A DNA stretch of 64,000 nucleotides. Origin: Arctopsyche grandis. Taxonomy: Eukaryota > Arthropoda > Insecta > Trichoptera > Hydropsychidae. This document shows, piece by piece, positions 1 through 18,800 of this stretch; within the stretch, counting starts at the first letter, position 1, and each line of letters begins with the position of its first letter. The notes under the pieces are model-generated. The model worked only from the letters and a program-made list of their open reading frames with translations. It did not search any database and was not told the origin of the DNA. The position numbers and the translations under genes are program-made. The stretch spans positions 16,062,501-16,126,500 of the forward strand of contig NC_135360.1 of NCBI RefSeq assembly GCF_051622035.1, in the 5' to 3' direction.

Positions 1-710
1 AAACAGTGATTGATGTTACGTCAAACAATATACTGAATTCAGGAAACAATTACATAAAGTTTTTTGGTAAAATCAAAGATAGTTAGTTTCTAAAACTAAA
101 AAACGCAGTTGTCAGTAACGTTTTTGATGAATGAATACATTTTTAATTATTTTAAATAAAGAGCTGTCGAACAGAGAATAAAGCAATTTCACACATTACA
201 GAAAATTATTTACTCCGATTCTTGGCAAATCTACCAAATTCATGTAACTGTTGTATATTTTTTTGTATTTGTGAAAGTGTATACAGAATGCTCAATTGCG
301 CTCTTATAACCAACAAGTACCACTTTAACAAAAACATAGGTCACGTTGTGATGTTGCCCTGATACTCCTTTGATCCTTTATATACATACATATAGGCAAT
401 GTAAACATTTTAGTTTTAACTAAATGTATCGCTGTATAAGTTTATACAATTATTGCATATAAAATAATTATTTTTAAACATTTCTTGACAGATTGATGGC
501 TCTCGAGAGTTAAAAAAAAGCAAGAGAAAATTAGACGTGTGGGTCGTGTGTTGTCATATTCAACTTTTGTGGTTTTTGTGAATGATATAAAATGACCAGT
601 TTAACTGTATCATTCGATCGTTTTGCACGTTGTGAATTGTGATAAGTTGTACGTTTTTGGGACACGTCGAGTGATATTTTGTTCTAACGTCTCCATCGAG
701 TTTCGGCAAG
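1..710. other. 5' flank and leader of zinc-finger gene
   Basis: No ORF or RNA gene is supported here. The stretch is AT-rich until about 540, then becomes mixed-composition sequence leading to the ATG at 711, as expected of a promoter and 5' untranslated leader. No TATA box is evident in a convincing position, and the transcription start cannot be placed. Confidence 0.4.
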
Positions 711-6583
<5,873 letters not shown>

Positions 6584-7128
6584 AAACGATGTGTAAAGTG
6601 AACACGTAATGTATTACTAAGGACAATTTATTTTTATTTTAAAATAAATTGTTATTAGCCTTATTTCATTGCTGAAGTCTTGATTTTTCTTAATATTTGA
6701 TATACATACATTTCGTGATACGTTCATTCAGTGTCGGATCTATCCGAAAAATATTCAAAAATTTGTATTAGTTTTGGTTATGAAATCAAAATTTATTTTT
6801 TCATATGAAAAAAATTGCCTTTTGTGATTTTTTAAAGTAAACCTTTACTTCGTGTATATTATCAAGATGTGTTCACAATGTGTAAGATAAGTGAGGAGTG
6901 CAATTTTATTTTCAAAAAACAGTGAAATAGTTAGAAGTCTCACAGATATAGATGTTTAACGTTGATACCAGTGGTTTTAGTTTTATGATTTATAAACTAT
7001 ATTTGTGTTTTGACGATTTCTATAGCACAAGTTACAAATATGACAACAGAATGTTCTTGTGTATATATTATAGATTAGTACTATAATATTTTTTCTTAGT
7101 ATAATTTTTAGTATTGTACATAAATAAA
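6584..7128 (+). terminator. 3' UTR and poly(A) signals of zinc-finger gene
   Basis: AATAAA occurs at 6643-6648, 60 bases after the stop, and again at 7123-7128 just ahead of a second overlapping copy. Either could end the transcript; no coding sequence follows. Confidence 0.5.
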
Positions 7129-10100
7129 GTTTAATAAATTTTATAGATTACCCAGTCTTTTACATATAATTGGGATATATAAATGAAATATTTATTATCC
7201 AAGTGAAGTTTTTTTTTTACATATAATATGTATTATTTGAAAGATTCATTACAATTAAAAAACATCAGAATCTTTTGTATGTATGTATATTATTTACTCT
7301 CAGTTTTTAATAGAATTTTAAAAACCACAGTTACATTATAATTGCATAAATTTCAACAATTTCCACACACCAAACATGCGATTAAATTTAAATGTTTTCC
7401 AAAAATCAAATATGTTTGCATAGTTTTTTATTAAATTTTGATGTTGTGCCGGCACAACTGCGGCTCGTTGATAACTATATTTTTGATCTAATGTTAAACA
7501 CTAAAGACTGCTACAGTGTCTGAAGTTCATTTTTCTCGTAAATGAATTATATTACAATAAATTGAATAATTTATAGTCGCCAAACAAATTTACAAAGTAA
7601 TGATAAAAATTCCAACATTATTGATATAGAACTTTCAAGTGCCATTAGAGTTTATAATTTGTGTTCAATTTTTTCAGCATGTTAATGGAAATGAAAGAAT
7701 TGACAATATTTAGTGAACTACTTAGTAAATTTATTTAAAAATTAACTAAGTATGTACATAACGTAAGAAAAATCATTGTATTTGACAAAGTACGTTTACC
7801 AAAATTTTGATGTACTTGTTTTGTTCAATTTCATTTTTGTTCTGTTGAGTATCTAATGATAAATTTAATAACTAAAATGTACGTTGTGTTTTCTAGTCAG
7901 TATTTGCAAGAAGTGCTACATATTTCGAAGAGAAAAACATAAATTACATATCTTGTTATGGATTTTTCATTTCTTGTAAGCTGCTATTATTAAATTTATT
8001 GAAATATCTGCGAATATATATTTTTTTGTATATTTTTAATATTGATATTTTCAATGATACATCTTATTTTGCCTTAAAATTTTTTTGCTACTATTCATTG
8101 TAATACATGTATTCTATTAGTATGAATGAATATTTAAGCGTTTTATATGCGATTTGTATGTGTTCAAAGACTACACCATATTGATACATCATAACCAATC
8201 ATAAGTAGGCACAATTTAGAATCGAAATGATAGTAAGGATATAAAAATACATAGTGATAAAACATACCAATACGATTTTAATGTGAATATTCGTTTTTAA
8301 ACTGAATAAGGTTTCATTTTCAATTTCCACCATATTCAACAAACTGATCATAAGTTTTGAATGGATTTTAATGGATGACTCATGATTTTTTTTTGTGTAC
8401 ATAAACCAAAAAAAGCTTATGAACAAAATTCTTATATATTTTTTAATTTAATTGTTTATACTTCCAATTAGTATAGTAAAATGGTTTGTACAAAATAGGA
8501 AAAAAATACGATTTAGTCTGTAAACTTATGACGATGCTTCTTTATTGATAAATTAATAATTAACTGAACTTCTCGGCATATCAAATTACTATACGTTCAT
8601 ATAAAATAGCTACATTTGATAACATTATTTATTTGCGCGTTAAATAATTTCGGCTTACACACAACATTCGTTTTTGAAAAAGCGAATTGACTTATCATAT
8701 GAACAAGCTTACCATTTACTTTTATGTCAAAAAGTTAATTTTTAAAAATAAAGCTGAATGAAATAAGATCTATTTTTTTTTTATTAATATTTTGTATTGA
8801 AAGCTACTTGAAAAGATGTGCAATCTAGATGTCGGAAATATTACAGAGTTTTTCAACGCTACATCATTAATCAATCCCACATGAAAATTTTGGTTCATTT
8901 GTAATATATTGAATATTAACTTCTAGTCAACTTGCAAGATATTTTTACTAATTTCATTATAATTGTGAAAAATTCATTTAAAACATGGCAAAGTGATTCA
9001 AATTTATATCTTCACAAACATTTTTTATATCTTATATATATTATACTCGGCACATGATGATTGTGAGTAACAAATAAAAATTCCATTGACGTTATAATAA
9101 CCAATAGAGAATATGGAGATAATCAAATACGTTGATATATCAAATTTAGAATGGTGCTGTTTATGTACTGTGTAATATCCAGTTAAAGTATTTGTTCTAA
9201 AACTTTAATTGCACTTAACTTTCTACTGTCTTTGTAATGTTGATTGATATAGATCATATTCTTAAATTTATTTAAACAAAACAGAAACATTGTGATTATG
9301 CAATACTTTTCCCCTTTTAAGTGTACAACATTTACTACGAAAGAAATTTAAAATCTATTTGATTTGAAGAAAATGTGATCAAAATCTCATTGAATGATTT
9401 TAATAATCATTGACTGTAGGCATTACTGATTAAATTTTAATATATTTTAGTATATCGAATATTTCAAGTGAGGCTAAGCCATAATTTTTTGTTTGTAAAA
9501 AAAGTATAATATATTTATTTATTTAATAGCATCTGCTTGAAGTTTAATCCATGTTGGGAAAAACAAATTTATATATTATGTGCACAAAGGAAGATTTTAA
9601 ATTGATTTTTTTACTTCCATTATGAAATGCTTTTGTATTGAAATCAAATCATGATACATCAATTTTGTCATTTGTTAACATCTACTTCATCTACATTTTA
9701 ATTTTAATAATTTACTTATTTATTTATTTTTCTTAGACACATCATAATACGATATCAATTGTTTTCTTTGCGAACCTGCAACTCCTTCAAATTTTATTGT
9801 TATTTTTTAAATAAAATTCTGCGTCTCAAATTGTATGTTGACTTCAGGAATTTTTTCATTTTATTGTGGAGTTATGTAAATCTTGGGACAATCAAGATAT
9901 TTTACCATAGGTACCCAAAATTTTTTTTTTTTTTTTTCAAGTTGGAGTAATATTTGTATAGAGTAGAAATAGCACCTTATGTATAAGTTATGATTAATAA
10001 TTTTAATGATACAATTCGTGTACATATTACTTTTAACAATCCTTAGGTTTATGTAATTTTAATTTATCAGTTGAGGTCGCTTGTATACTAAACTCTGTCG

Positions 10101-11100
10101 CCATATTGGACAGTTACTTTGTGTCCGTTGTTATATGTAATGCTTTTATATTTTAAATAAATAATGTAGAATAACTATTGATATTCTATCTTATTTTATT
10201 TTGTATGAAAGACCGAATATGTTAATTTATATTTCATAAAAGGATAAACGATAAATTTAGTTTGAATGTCATACATACCACACCATTTTTAAATATGCTG
10301 TTTTTTGTTCGATAAAGTGATGTTTACCGTTGAATTATACAACACACCGAAATTAAGTTCATGCTGAATAGTTAAGCTTATTGATAGTTTTTTTAGTGCA
10401 GAAATAGTGTAATTACATGGTCAGTTTTTTATATTCAGCATTGTACCTAATAAATTGTATAGAATTAGTAAAATATATAATTTTTTATCATATGTTTGTG
10501 GTTTAATTTTCTTTTTTAAAGCTTTTTATTAGTTTCACTCACTATTTGTGAGCTGATTTTTTTGTACTCGGTTTTAAAAAAATCAAATTCGACAAAACCA
10601 AACATTCTATTCAAAGGAAATAGATGCTAAAATTACAGATCACCTGATGACGCAGCACGTGAGTTCTAACACCCCTAGTTTAATTCTGAAATATCTACAA
10701 TAAGGTTACCACTTTTTTTTGTAATTTAAAACCAAGATGTTTAAAATTGCTCAGCCAGTAAGATTAATACAGTCAATATATGTACTATCAAGGGTAGGCT
10801 GAGGATTTTCAGCGCCATGGGCAATAATAAAATTTGCGCCCCCCCCCCCCTCATTTTTATTAATACATGCTACATAATATAATTTAATAAAATGAAATAT
10901 AAATCAAAAATATTAACAATTATTATTCTAAGTCATTTAAAAGGGACATTTGAAATTTTTTCCGAGATGGAGTGCTACGTTTTTTGGATTTTACGAAAGA
11001 GAGCGGCGTTACCACGCGGTCCTGTATATTTCTAGCCCTGGTGAGATGAATGACAAGAGTAGTAGATAGAGTGAAGAGATTGAAATGACAATGGGAGTGC
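7129..11100. other. AT-rich intergenic region, no gene seen
   Basis: Dense stops in all frames, runs of T or A, and no splice-linked ORFs. It may include distal 3' UTR of the zinc-finger gene. Near 10795-10850 is a short repeat-like fragment with a poly(C) run. Nothing else can be supported. Confidence 0.5.
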
Positions 11101-11290
11101 CACGTGGCTAAAATGCTGAACGAAAGTTGTACAAAATAAATGCTAGAATGGCGTCCAAGAGAATGCAAAAGGGTAAAAGGAAGGTGCGTGAATGAAATTA
11201 GGAAAATGTGTTGGGTGAGATGGATGAGAGTTGCGCAAAGCGGAGACGAGTGGAAGCGTGATGGAGAGGCCTTCATCCAGTAGTGAATCG
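11101..11290 (+). pseudogene. non-LTR retrotransposon (RTE-like) ORF tail
   Basis: Plus-strand translation from about 11148 reads ...NEIRKMCW, WMRVAQSGDEWK, DGEAFIQ then stop. This is the conserved C-terminal tail of LINE endonuclease/reverse transcriptases (pattern R-W-x-D-x-I-R-K ... W-x-x-x-A-Q-D-R-x-x-W). A stop lies upstream at about 11131. Only the tail remains. The (GAT)n tract near 11504 would suit a LINE 3' end, but a palindrome lies between them. Confidence 0.65.
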
Positions 11291-11362
11291 TAAATGAGGC
11301 CGTCGGCAGCAACAATATTTTCCGTATCCAGTTACTAATATGGCCGGTGTCGACGGCCCCAG

Positions 11363-11488
11363 TGGCTACGTCCACACTGCCGATATTTGCGAATTTTTCC
11401 ATAACCAGTTCCTAAATATCAACCACAGGTTGCAATATGGGAACTAGATATGGAAAATTCGAGAGTATCGGTAGTGTGGACGTAGCCA
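11363..11488. repeat. 126-bp near-complete palindrome (foldback)
   Basis: TGGCTACGTCCACACT at the left is matched by AGTGTGGACGTAGCCA at the right. Pairing continues inwards through AATTTTTCCAT/ATGGAAAATT and CAGTTCC/GGGAACT with a 10-20 nt centre. It would form one long hairpin. No TSD was found. Confidence 0.75.
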
Positions 11489-11630
11489 ATGGCTGTAAAT
11501 GATGATGATGATACATTATAAAAGTACATAATTTTCCTAAAAAAACATCGATTTGTGTAGATTAAATTGAGGTGATGCCTGACAAATGCGTATATTTCAC
11601 TAGTTTATGTTTGTGTTATATACTTATTAA

Positions 11631-11895
11631 CAGTGGTGGACTGGCCATACAAGCGAACATGCCCGATGGCATGTGAGCCCCACTATCTGTTAGAAAATAT
11701 GGGCCTATGTTTCTTGTAACTAAATTTGTTTATTTCCATTTTTGAAAATTTTATTTATTTTTTACCCTTGATTTTTAGCGTGATGGAAAGAAGAAAATTT
11801 TGTTATATGGGGGGGGGGGGGACAAATTTTTTTAACCCTGGGTGGGCCCCCTTTGACTCCTGGCAAGCGCTGATATCAGTCCCAGTCCGCCACTG
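11631..11895. mobile_element. non-autonomous hAT element with perfect 8-bp TSD
   Basis: A 265-bp element beginning CAGTGGTGGACTGG and ending with the matching CCAGTCCGCCACTG. It is flanked on both sides by CTTATTAA (11623-11630 and 11896-11903), an exact 8-bp duplication as made by hAT transposases. It contains a poly(G) tract and no intact ORF. Confidence 0.85.
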
Positions 11896-12359
11896 CTTAT
11901 TAATACATAAAAAATACAAAATATTGCAAGAAAAAATTTATTCTCAGAGTCAAAAGTATTCGAAAATTAAGCCCATTAAAAAAATAATTTTACATTTTTA
12001 ATATCTGAGTCGGAGTCATATTTTTTCTCGAATGAAAAAATCCACGTTGCGAATGAAACTGAAAAGCATAGAAGTAGAATACATAGAATAGTCGTTGTTA
12101 TCAAAAGTATCGTCTAAAAGCGAGCCATCGAAGAGAGAGACGGAAAGTCAGAAGAGAGACGAAGTTTAGCAAACAATGAGCAAACGATGAACAAACTCTG
12201 CCGCGCAGAGTTTATGTAGCAACATTTTTGGAGGCTGAGAGTGATTCTATGAATTATACTTGTACATATGCTGAAAATCAAATCACGTGCCCGTGAGTTT
12301 TAGTTTGAGTGTGTAAGCACTGCGCAAAGTTCGTATTATCGAGGTGCTACTGCAGAGTA

Positions 12360-12800
12360 GGTGAGGTTGGCAAAAGGCGCTGGGTGCAGCAGTATTGCGT
12401 GGGGCGCAGCGGGGCGTTCTAGGTGTCGCCTTACGTAATTCGAGCGTCTGCATCCGCCCTCCACACTCGCCCCCCCACACGACACTTCCATGGGGCGCAA
12501 GAAGAAGAAGGCCTCCAAACCTTGGTGCTGGTATCCCACTCGGTTACACGTAACCCGACGACCCCCCACACTGCCCCCCCCACTGCCCCCCACACACACC
12601 CACACACCCCACACAGACGGGGCGCAGCGCCCGAGCTGCCCTGTCGGCCCCCTTTAGCATCTCTCCCGCTCGATTGGGCGAAACGAGGTCACTGCGTGCG
12701 ACACTGCGACACTGCGCCACTGCACCATTGCACCATTGTACCATTGTACCATTGTACCATTGGACCATTGCGCACGTCCTGTGATCTACATATCGAACTC
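12360..12800. promoter_or_regulatory. GC-rich island around BuGZ exon 1
   Basis: Base composition rises sharply against the AT-rich surroundings exactly around the BuGZ start codon. The island extends into intron 1 with C-rich tracts (CCCCCCACACTGCC). It is inferred to cover the BuGZ promoter and leader. No TATA box is evident. Confidence 0.45.
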
Positions 12801-15800
12801 CCCATTGCCCCCTTATCTGTGTTATGTTCCATTCATTATTATCTACTAGTCGATCTGAATGCTACCTCGTGACGTTTGACAAATGGCTGTCATTATTTCA
12901 GGGTCATGTTCAACGACGGAGTGCCGTTCGACGTGCTTTCTCTTTATCAGTCTTGCTGTAGCTTGACGTTGTAATTCATAGAATAAATACACCGAAATGT
13001 ACATGTACTCAAAGTACTGGCTTGATTAAGTAATATGCAATCGTTCTCGTTTGCTCAGTGCTGAGCGTCATGGTCATTTTTATCATCTGAGATCCTGTGG
13101 ACGATCTTCTACTTCTCCCGGTCCTGTCCTAAGTTTAAAGCAGCGCTTGAGGACGATCCCGTTGGTTCTTTAATTTGATCTGACCATCTTAACACTTTGT
13201 AAGCGGGTAGGTCGCGCGGCCTCTCAATTTACTCGGCCTCGTTTACTCTCAATACTCGCTAAAATTCGTATAACTCTCGAAGTTCTCATTGTATTTCAAT
13301 AAAATTTTTGATTTGTACTCGCCAGTATCTGCAGATTCTATTTATGAACACCACAACACAAAAAAGTTTTACTTTCACTTATAAATACATGTTGTTTTAT
13401 AGTTTTAAAGTTTTAATTAAAAAATGGCTTATAACATAAATAATAGTTTAATACAATATTTACAAATGGTAATTAATAGTTTACGCGTGTATGATATCTA
13501 TCAAAGCAGGTACCTTTATGAAGTGGAACGTTACAGAACTCGCAAAAGTATCGGGTTTCACTGCTGTTCTTTTGTGCAGTACACATGGATATTTTTTTGT
13601 GCCGCTTGTCATTATGGGTCGTAATTTATGACTTCGTAAATCCATAGATAATCCTAGGGGATGGTCCTTTGTCGTTGCACGCTTCGTTGGTGCTGGTGTT
13701 GGTGCATTATTATCGGCAAATATTTGATCCTGATCATCAGCACGAGAAGCCATCTTTACGGATTAATTCAAATTCAAATTCACGAAAGCGACCAAAAGAA
13801 CCGAAAAGGTCAGCGTCTTACGGAAACCTACATCTAGGGTGAAATAAGAAGAAACAAGCGAAAGATTGAAAAAAATGGGTGTGACAAATTTCAAACAGAT
13901 GTTACGAGTTTAAATGGTTCCACGAGACAAAATATATAACACAGGTTCCGATTTTATCATTTGTATATGAAGTATGTATCCAGTTATAGAGATGTCGTTG
14001 ATTAAAAATATTTTAAGAACACGAGTTTTCTCGTAATCCGCAGTCCAAGAGCAGACTACGTGAACACGAGAATTCTCGTGGCCCGCCATCAAGCGTTGGG
14101 TACTCAAACACGAGAATTCTCGTGACCCGATCACAAAGTGTTAAGGGAGACTGTCTTCCCGCTCGCCTTCCCTTAAATGTTCCGGTGACCGTCGGCTTCT
14201 TTAGATTCTCCACGTTCTTCCTGGTAATATGGCAAAAGTAGGAAAGCATCCCTTTTCTACATGTGGAGAGTCTCCTCGAAACTGCCAACTCTTTGAGGAT
14301 AAATGTTAAATTAATTATAAAATCACATCAATATTAATAAACCAGTATTAAATAAATTTTATTAATTTATCCTAGCTTTAGTTCTTTTAAACGTCAGCAG
14401 CATTCATCGTTATGTATCATATTGGAATGTTTTTTATTTGCAAAATTACTTGCAATTTATTCTTGTTACAAAAAGCATACTCTGCAACATTTTTTCGAAG
14501 ACGGCAACTATTCTCGTGCTGGCTCAGCTATTTTTAATGTTTTAGTTTCAAATTTGAAAAAAAAAATGATTACTTCAACATAAGTATGAAAAATTCTAGA
14601 TTATTCAGCCTGAATTAGTGTTGGGATGGTTCAGGTAGCAAAACTATGGATGATTGAGAGTATTGTAGGTTTAAAATGTATCATTCGTAATAACTTGACT
14701 ATGGATAGTCATTAGGGCAATCTCAAATAACAATACACGTTCCGACAGTTCTGAAAGCAAAATAGCATAAAAAAGGTTTTCTACAAAGTAAAAAAAACGC
14801 CCCAAAAGTATTTTGCCCTAGAGTATCCACCTCTTAATAATTACTAAATGTAAGAAAACACGTGAAACCACGTGGGAGCCGAATTAAATTTTGCAGGCCA
14901 AACTGGGCAACTGTTTTATATAGGAAAGGAACGATATATGTATTGATTCCAATTATTATTACCAAATCAATGAACATTTAATATTAGCGTTGAATATTTC
15001 CATGAACCACGAAAACGAAAACTCTCCCTCTGACTTATGACAAGAACATGTTTGGGTTGATAGTGCTAGTTTTTTTTTAGATATTATCTAATTTCTATAG
15101 TGTATTAACTAAAAAGACCCATTGACAATTTGTCACGTACCAATAGGATACTGCTCTGGTCAAAATACGAAATCTAGTCTAGAACAGATCAGCTAGGGCG
15201 AAAACACACTGAATCGAACGACAAGTGAACGTCCTTGGACTCCCGTGTTGAAATAGCCATGCGGTTTTTTTTTCGATTAGTTTCGACAAGTTTTTCATAC
15301 ATTTCTTCAATTATGAGAATGACTGTTATCGATTACTGTCAATACAAGGATTTGAGCCAGGGCGCCAGGGATATACAAAACTATCTAAAAAAAAAACATG
15401 CATCTTTGTGTGTTTGTTCTCCCTAATTGACTGGCAGATCAGGCTTTTTACGAAAATTTTATTATAACACCTTGTTTATTATATAGGGTAGGTAGTTGTT
15501 ACAAAGTACATGTTTTTAAACCATTTCATTTGATTTATCAGTTTTGATAACCTTTCATGCAATACTTGCACACGAATGACCCTGGTTTAGATGATCGCCA
15601 TTGAATGGACCACACGCAAATACACGTTGAATATGTTATTTTTGTGTGTTTAAATGGTTTTCTTTGTTCAATCCGAATGTTCAAAGTGCATTGTTCCAAG
15701 ATTCTAAATTTTTATTTGCCAATGTAAATAACACATAATTTCAATCGCAACACTTTTATTTTGATGTACGTGTATTATTTGCAAAATTTTCCTTAACAAA

Positions 15801-18800
15801 GATTTAACAGGTACTGCAATAGAGAGTTTGACGATGAAAAAATATTGATTCAGCATCAAAAGGCAAAACATTTTAAATGTCATATTTGTCATAAGAAACT
15901 TTACACCGGACCGGGATTGTCTATACATTGTATGCAGGTAGGATTGTGACTGTATACACATATGTGTGAATTGAAATAAATATAAAAAAAAACTTGAAAT
16001 TATAATTGTAATGCTTTGTAGGTTCACAAAGAGGCTATCGATAAAGTGCCAAATTCCCTTTCAAATCGATCAAATATTGAAATTGAAATATACGGCATGG
16101 AAGGCATTCCTCCTGAAGATGTAAAAGAACACGAAAAACAAAGATCAGGTCACTATTATATTTTATTATTGGATTGATTTGATTTCGAAGAGTTGTTTTT
16201 TTTTTATTGTTCTTCATATGTCGTAGGTGGACCTGGAGGAGTCAGAGATGACGATAGTGATGATGATGAGCCTGCTGTAAAGAAAAAACCGCCTTCAACT
16301 GGTTTATTGCCCGCACCGCCATCAGCTCCAAATGCTCCTCCACCTACCGCTATGCCTGGCATGTACCAGCTGCCACCAGGAATGCAGATTATGGGTCCAA
16401 TGCCACCACCACCATTCATGCAAGCACCACCTGGGTAATTTCCGCAAATTATTTAATCAAATGGTCAATTGAAATTTCAGTCAATTTAATGAATGTTTGT
16501 ATTTCAACAGAATGGTAGTGGGGTCAGTTCGACCATTATTCCCCGGTGCTGCCGGTGCACAATCTACGAGCTCTGCATCAGTGACTCCGAAGCCGGCTTT
16601 CCCTGCATATAGGTATAAAAAAATGATATTTTCAATATGCACACATGTATTGTGAATTATTCTTTTTACTGAATGTTTTTTGTTTCATTGTAGTACGGTA
16701 ACAATAAGTGCTCCACCGACTGGTGTAGCCGGTAGTAGTACAAGCTCGCCAGCACGACCGTTGGTCACATCGACCGGTGCTGCTTCTCGTATAATGCACC
16801 CTCCTGAAGATGTTTCTTTAGAAGAGTTGCGTGCGAGATTACCGCGTTATCGAAGAGTGACACGCGTTGCGACTCCGGCAACGGTGTCGACTGCCACATC
16901 CACACCCACACCAGCTCCGGCACCGACTCCGACGGTCGTTTCGCAGCCACAGCCGTCTTTACAACAAGCCATAGTTGAGGTGTACCTTTATGTAATCTTC
17001 GTAAAGTTTCTTTATACAATTTTTAATGTGTATACACAAATGTTCGTTTGGAATATGCAGCCGTAGAGATGCACACGTAGTAATGTGTTTTTGAAATGTT
17101 AATTATCTAGCAATTGGCTCAGCAACAACATCAACAGCAGCAAATGGCGGTGCAATTGGCCGTTGCCGCGCAGAAGCAGGCACAGGACGCGCACACGGCA
17201 GCATTACTTCGTTCCCTTCCTCGTCCTCCGCCGCATCCTCAATTTGTACCCGTTTCTTTACCGTTAGGTACCATGGGCATGCCCATGAGTATGATGAGTG
17301 CTGTAGGAGGTCGACAAATGCCCCCCGGACCCATGCATGTGATGCAGCAGATGCAGCAACATGTGCCTATGCCTCAGCTTAATATGCTGCGACCGCCACC
17401 AATGCAGTTCCCACCGGGTATGTAGCTTATTGTCTGCCACATTTACTAGTCGAGAAAGAGATTATATTTTCTGTTCTGGATCAATATATTTATGAAAACA
17501 ATTTTAATCCAAAATAGAACCTGACTAATTTCATGTAACGTTCAAATTGAAAGAAAAATAATTAAAGAGAATCCTGAAAATATATACAAATATCATAAAC
17601 CCAACGTTTTTACATAACTACATCTTATATTGAATATATTAATTGTTATTAATCATATCTCTAATTATTTCCCTAATATTAGGCATACATATAAGACTAT
17701 AGTAAAGTTTTGTTGAATTGTGTACCTCCTTCGAATTTGATAATTTATGATGTGTATTTGTAATATAAATTACATATCCACGTTTAGTAATTTTTTCACG
17801 ACAGAACTTTACTATTTTAATGAAATTTACTGTTGATGAAGGGAGATAAATTTTATCTTATGATTTGTTTATTTCATATTTTGTCTCAAGTTAACATTGT
17901 ATTTTTGAAGGTATTTTGCATTCATCTACTATAATATTACGTTCGGAGCAAAGCTATTGCTTTAAATGACAAAAATAATAATTATTTTTAATTTATTTTC
18001 GATAATGACTATTCTCACGATCACTTTTACTCCAAACAGTAAGAATCTTTAATTGTATTTACACTTTTAACTGTTTTTGTATTGAAAAACATATATTCAA
18101 AACAAAACGTCATATTGATTGTATTGTATATTGAATATTGGTTAAACCATGCATTTATATTTTTTCATCCATTATAACATAATGTAAATTTATATACTCA
18201 AATTAACACTTTTGCTAATTTAAAGGCAAACTATATTTTTATTTTATGTGTGGCTGATCGAGAGTGTTATTTGCATGTATTCCCTTTACACAATTAGCAG
18301 CTTAATAATAATCTGAAACTCAACATTCAGAATTTTCCCTCAAAACTATTTTACATAATTTAAACACTGTTTTTTTTTTCTTTCTAATTGTTAAAGCCTG
18401 TCTAGATTTTATGAGTTTTAGAGATAATCTGAGAAGAATGTGCATTTATTTATATATATTTTTTATTTTATGTACAGTATTGTTCACATTCATTGACGTA
18501 TTGAACAATCTCTTAGAACTTGAATAATAACTTTTCTGATATTTTACCTTATTTTTTTTAAACTGAAGAAAAAAAAAAAAAGAATACAAGCGATTAATCT
18601 TTTATTGACTAATTAAATTCTCATGTTTATTATGAGTGTATTTAATATATTGTATATATATATATATTTATTTTTTTTTGGAGGGTGGGAAGAATTTAGA
18701 TTTTGGTCAAGAGTTTAATATTATGTTATAAAAATCCTGGATTTTTGCTACAAATACTCGTAAATTTGGTGTACTTATCTTATATACATATTAGGGACTT

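Noticed and set aside
10923-11402. 159-aa minus-strand ORF
   Set aside because: The region is better explained by a plus-strand LINE tail and the start of a palindrome; the minus product has no recognisable feature.
12336-12872. Overlapping ORFs around BuGZ exon 1 on both strands
   Set aside because: They arise from the GC-rich island and the 9-bp tandem repeat; only the 41-nt BuGZ exon is supported by homology.
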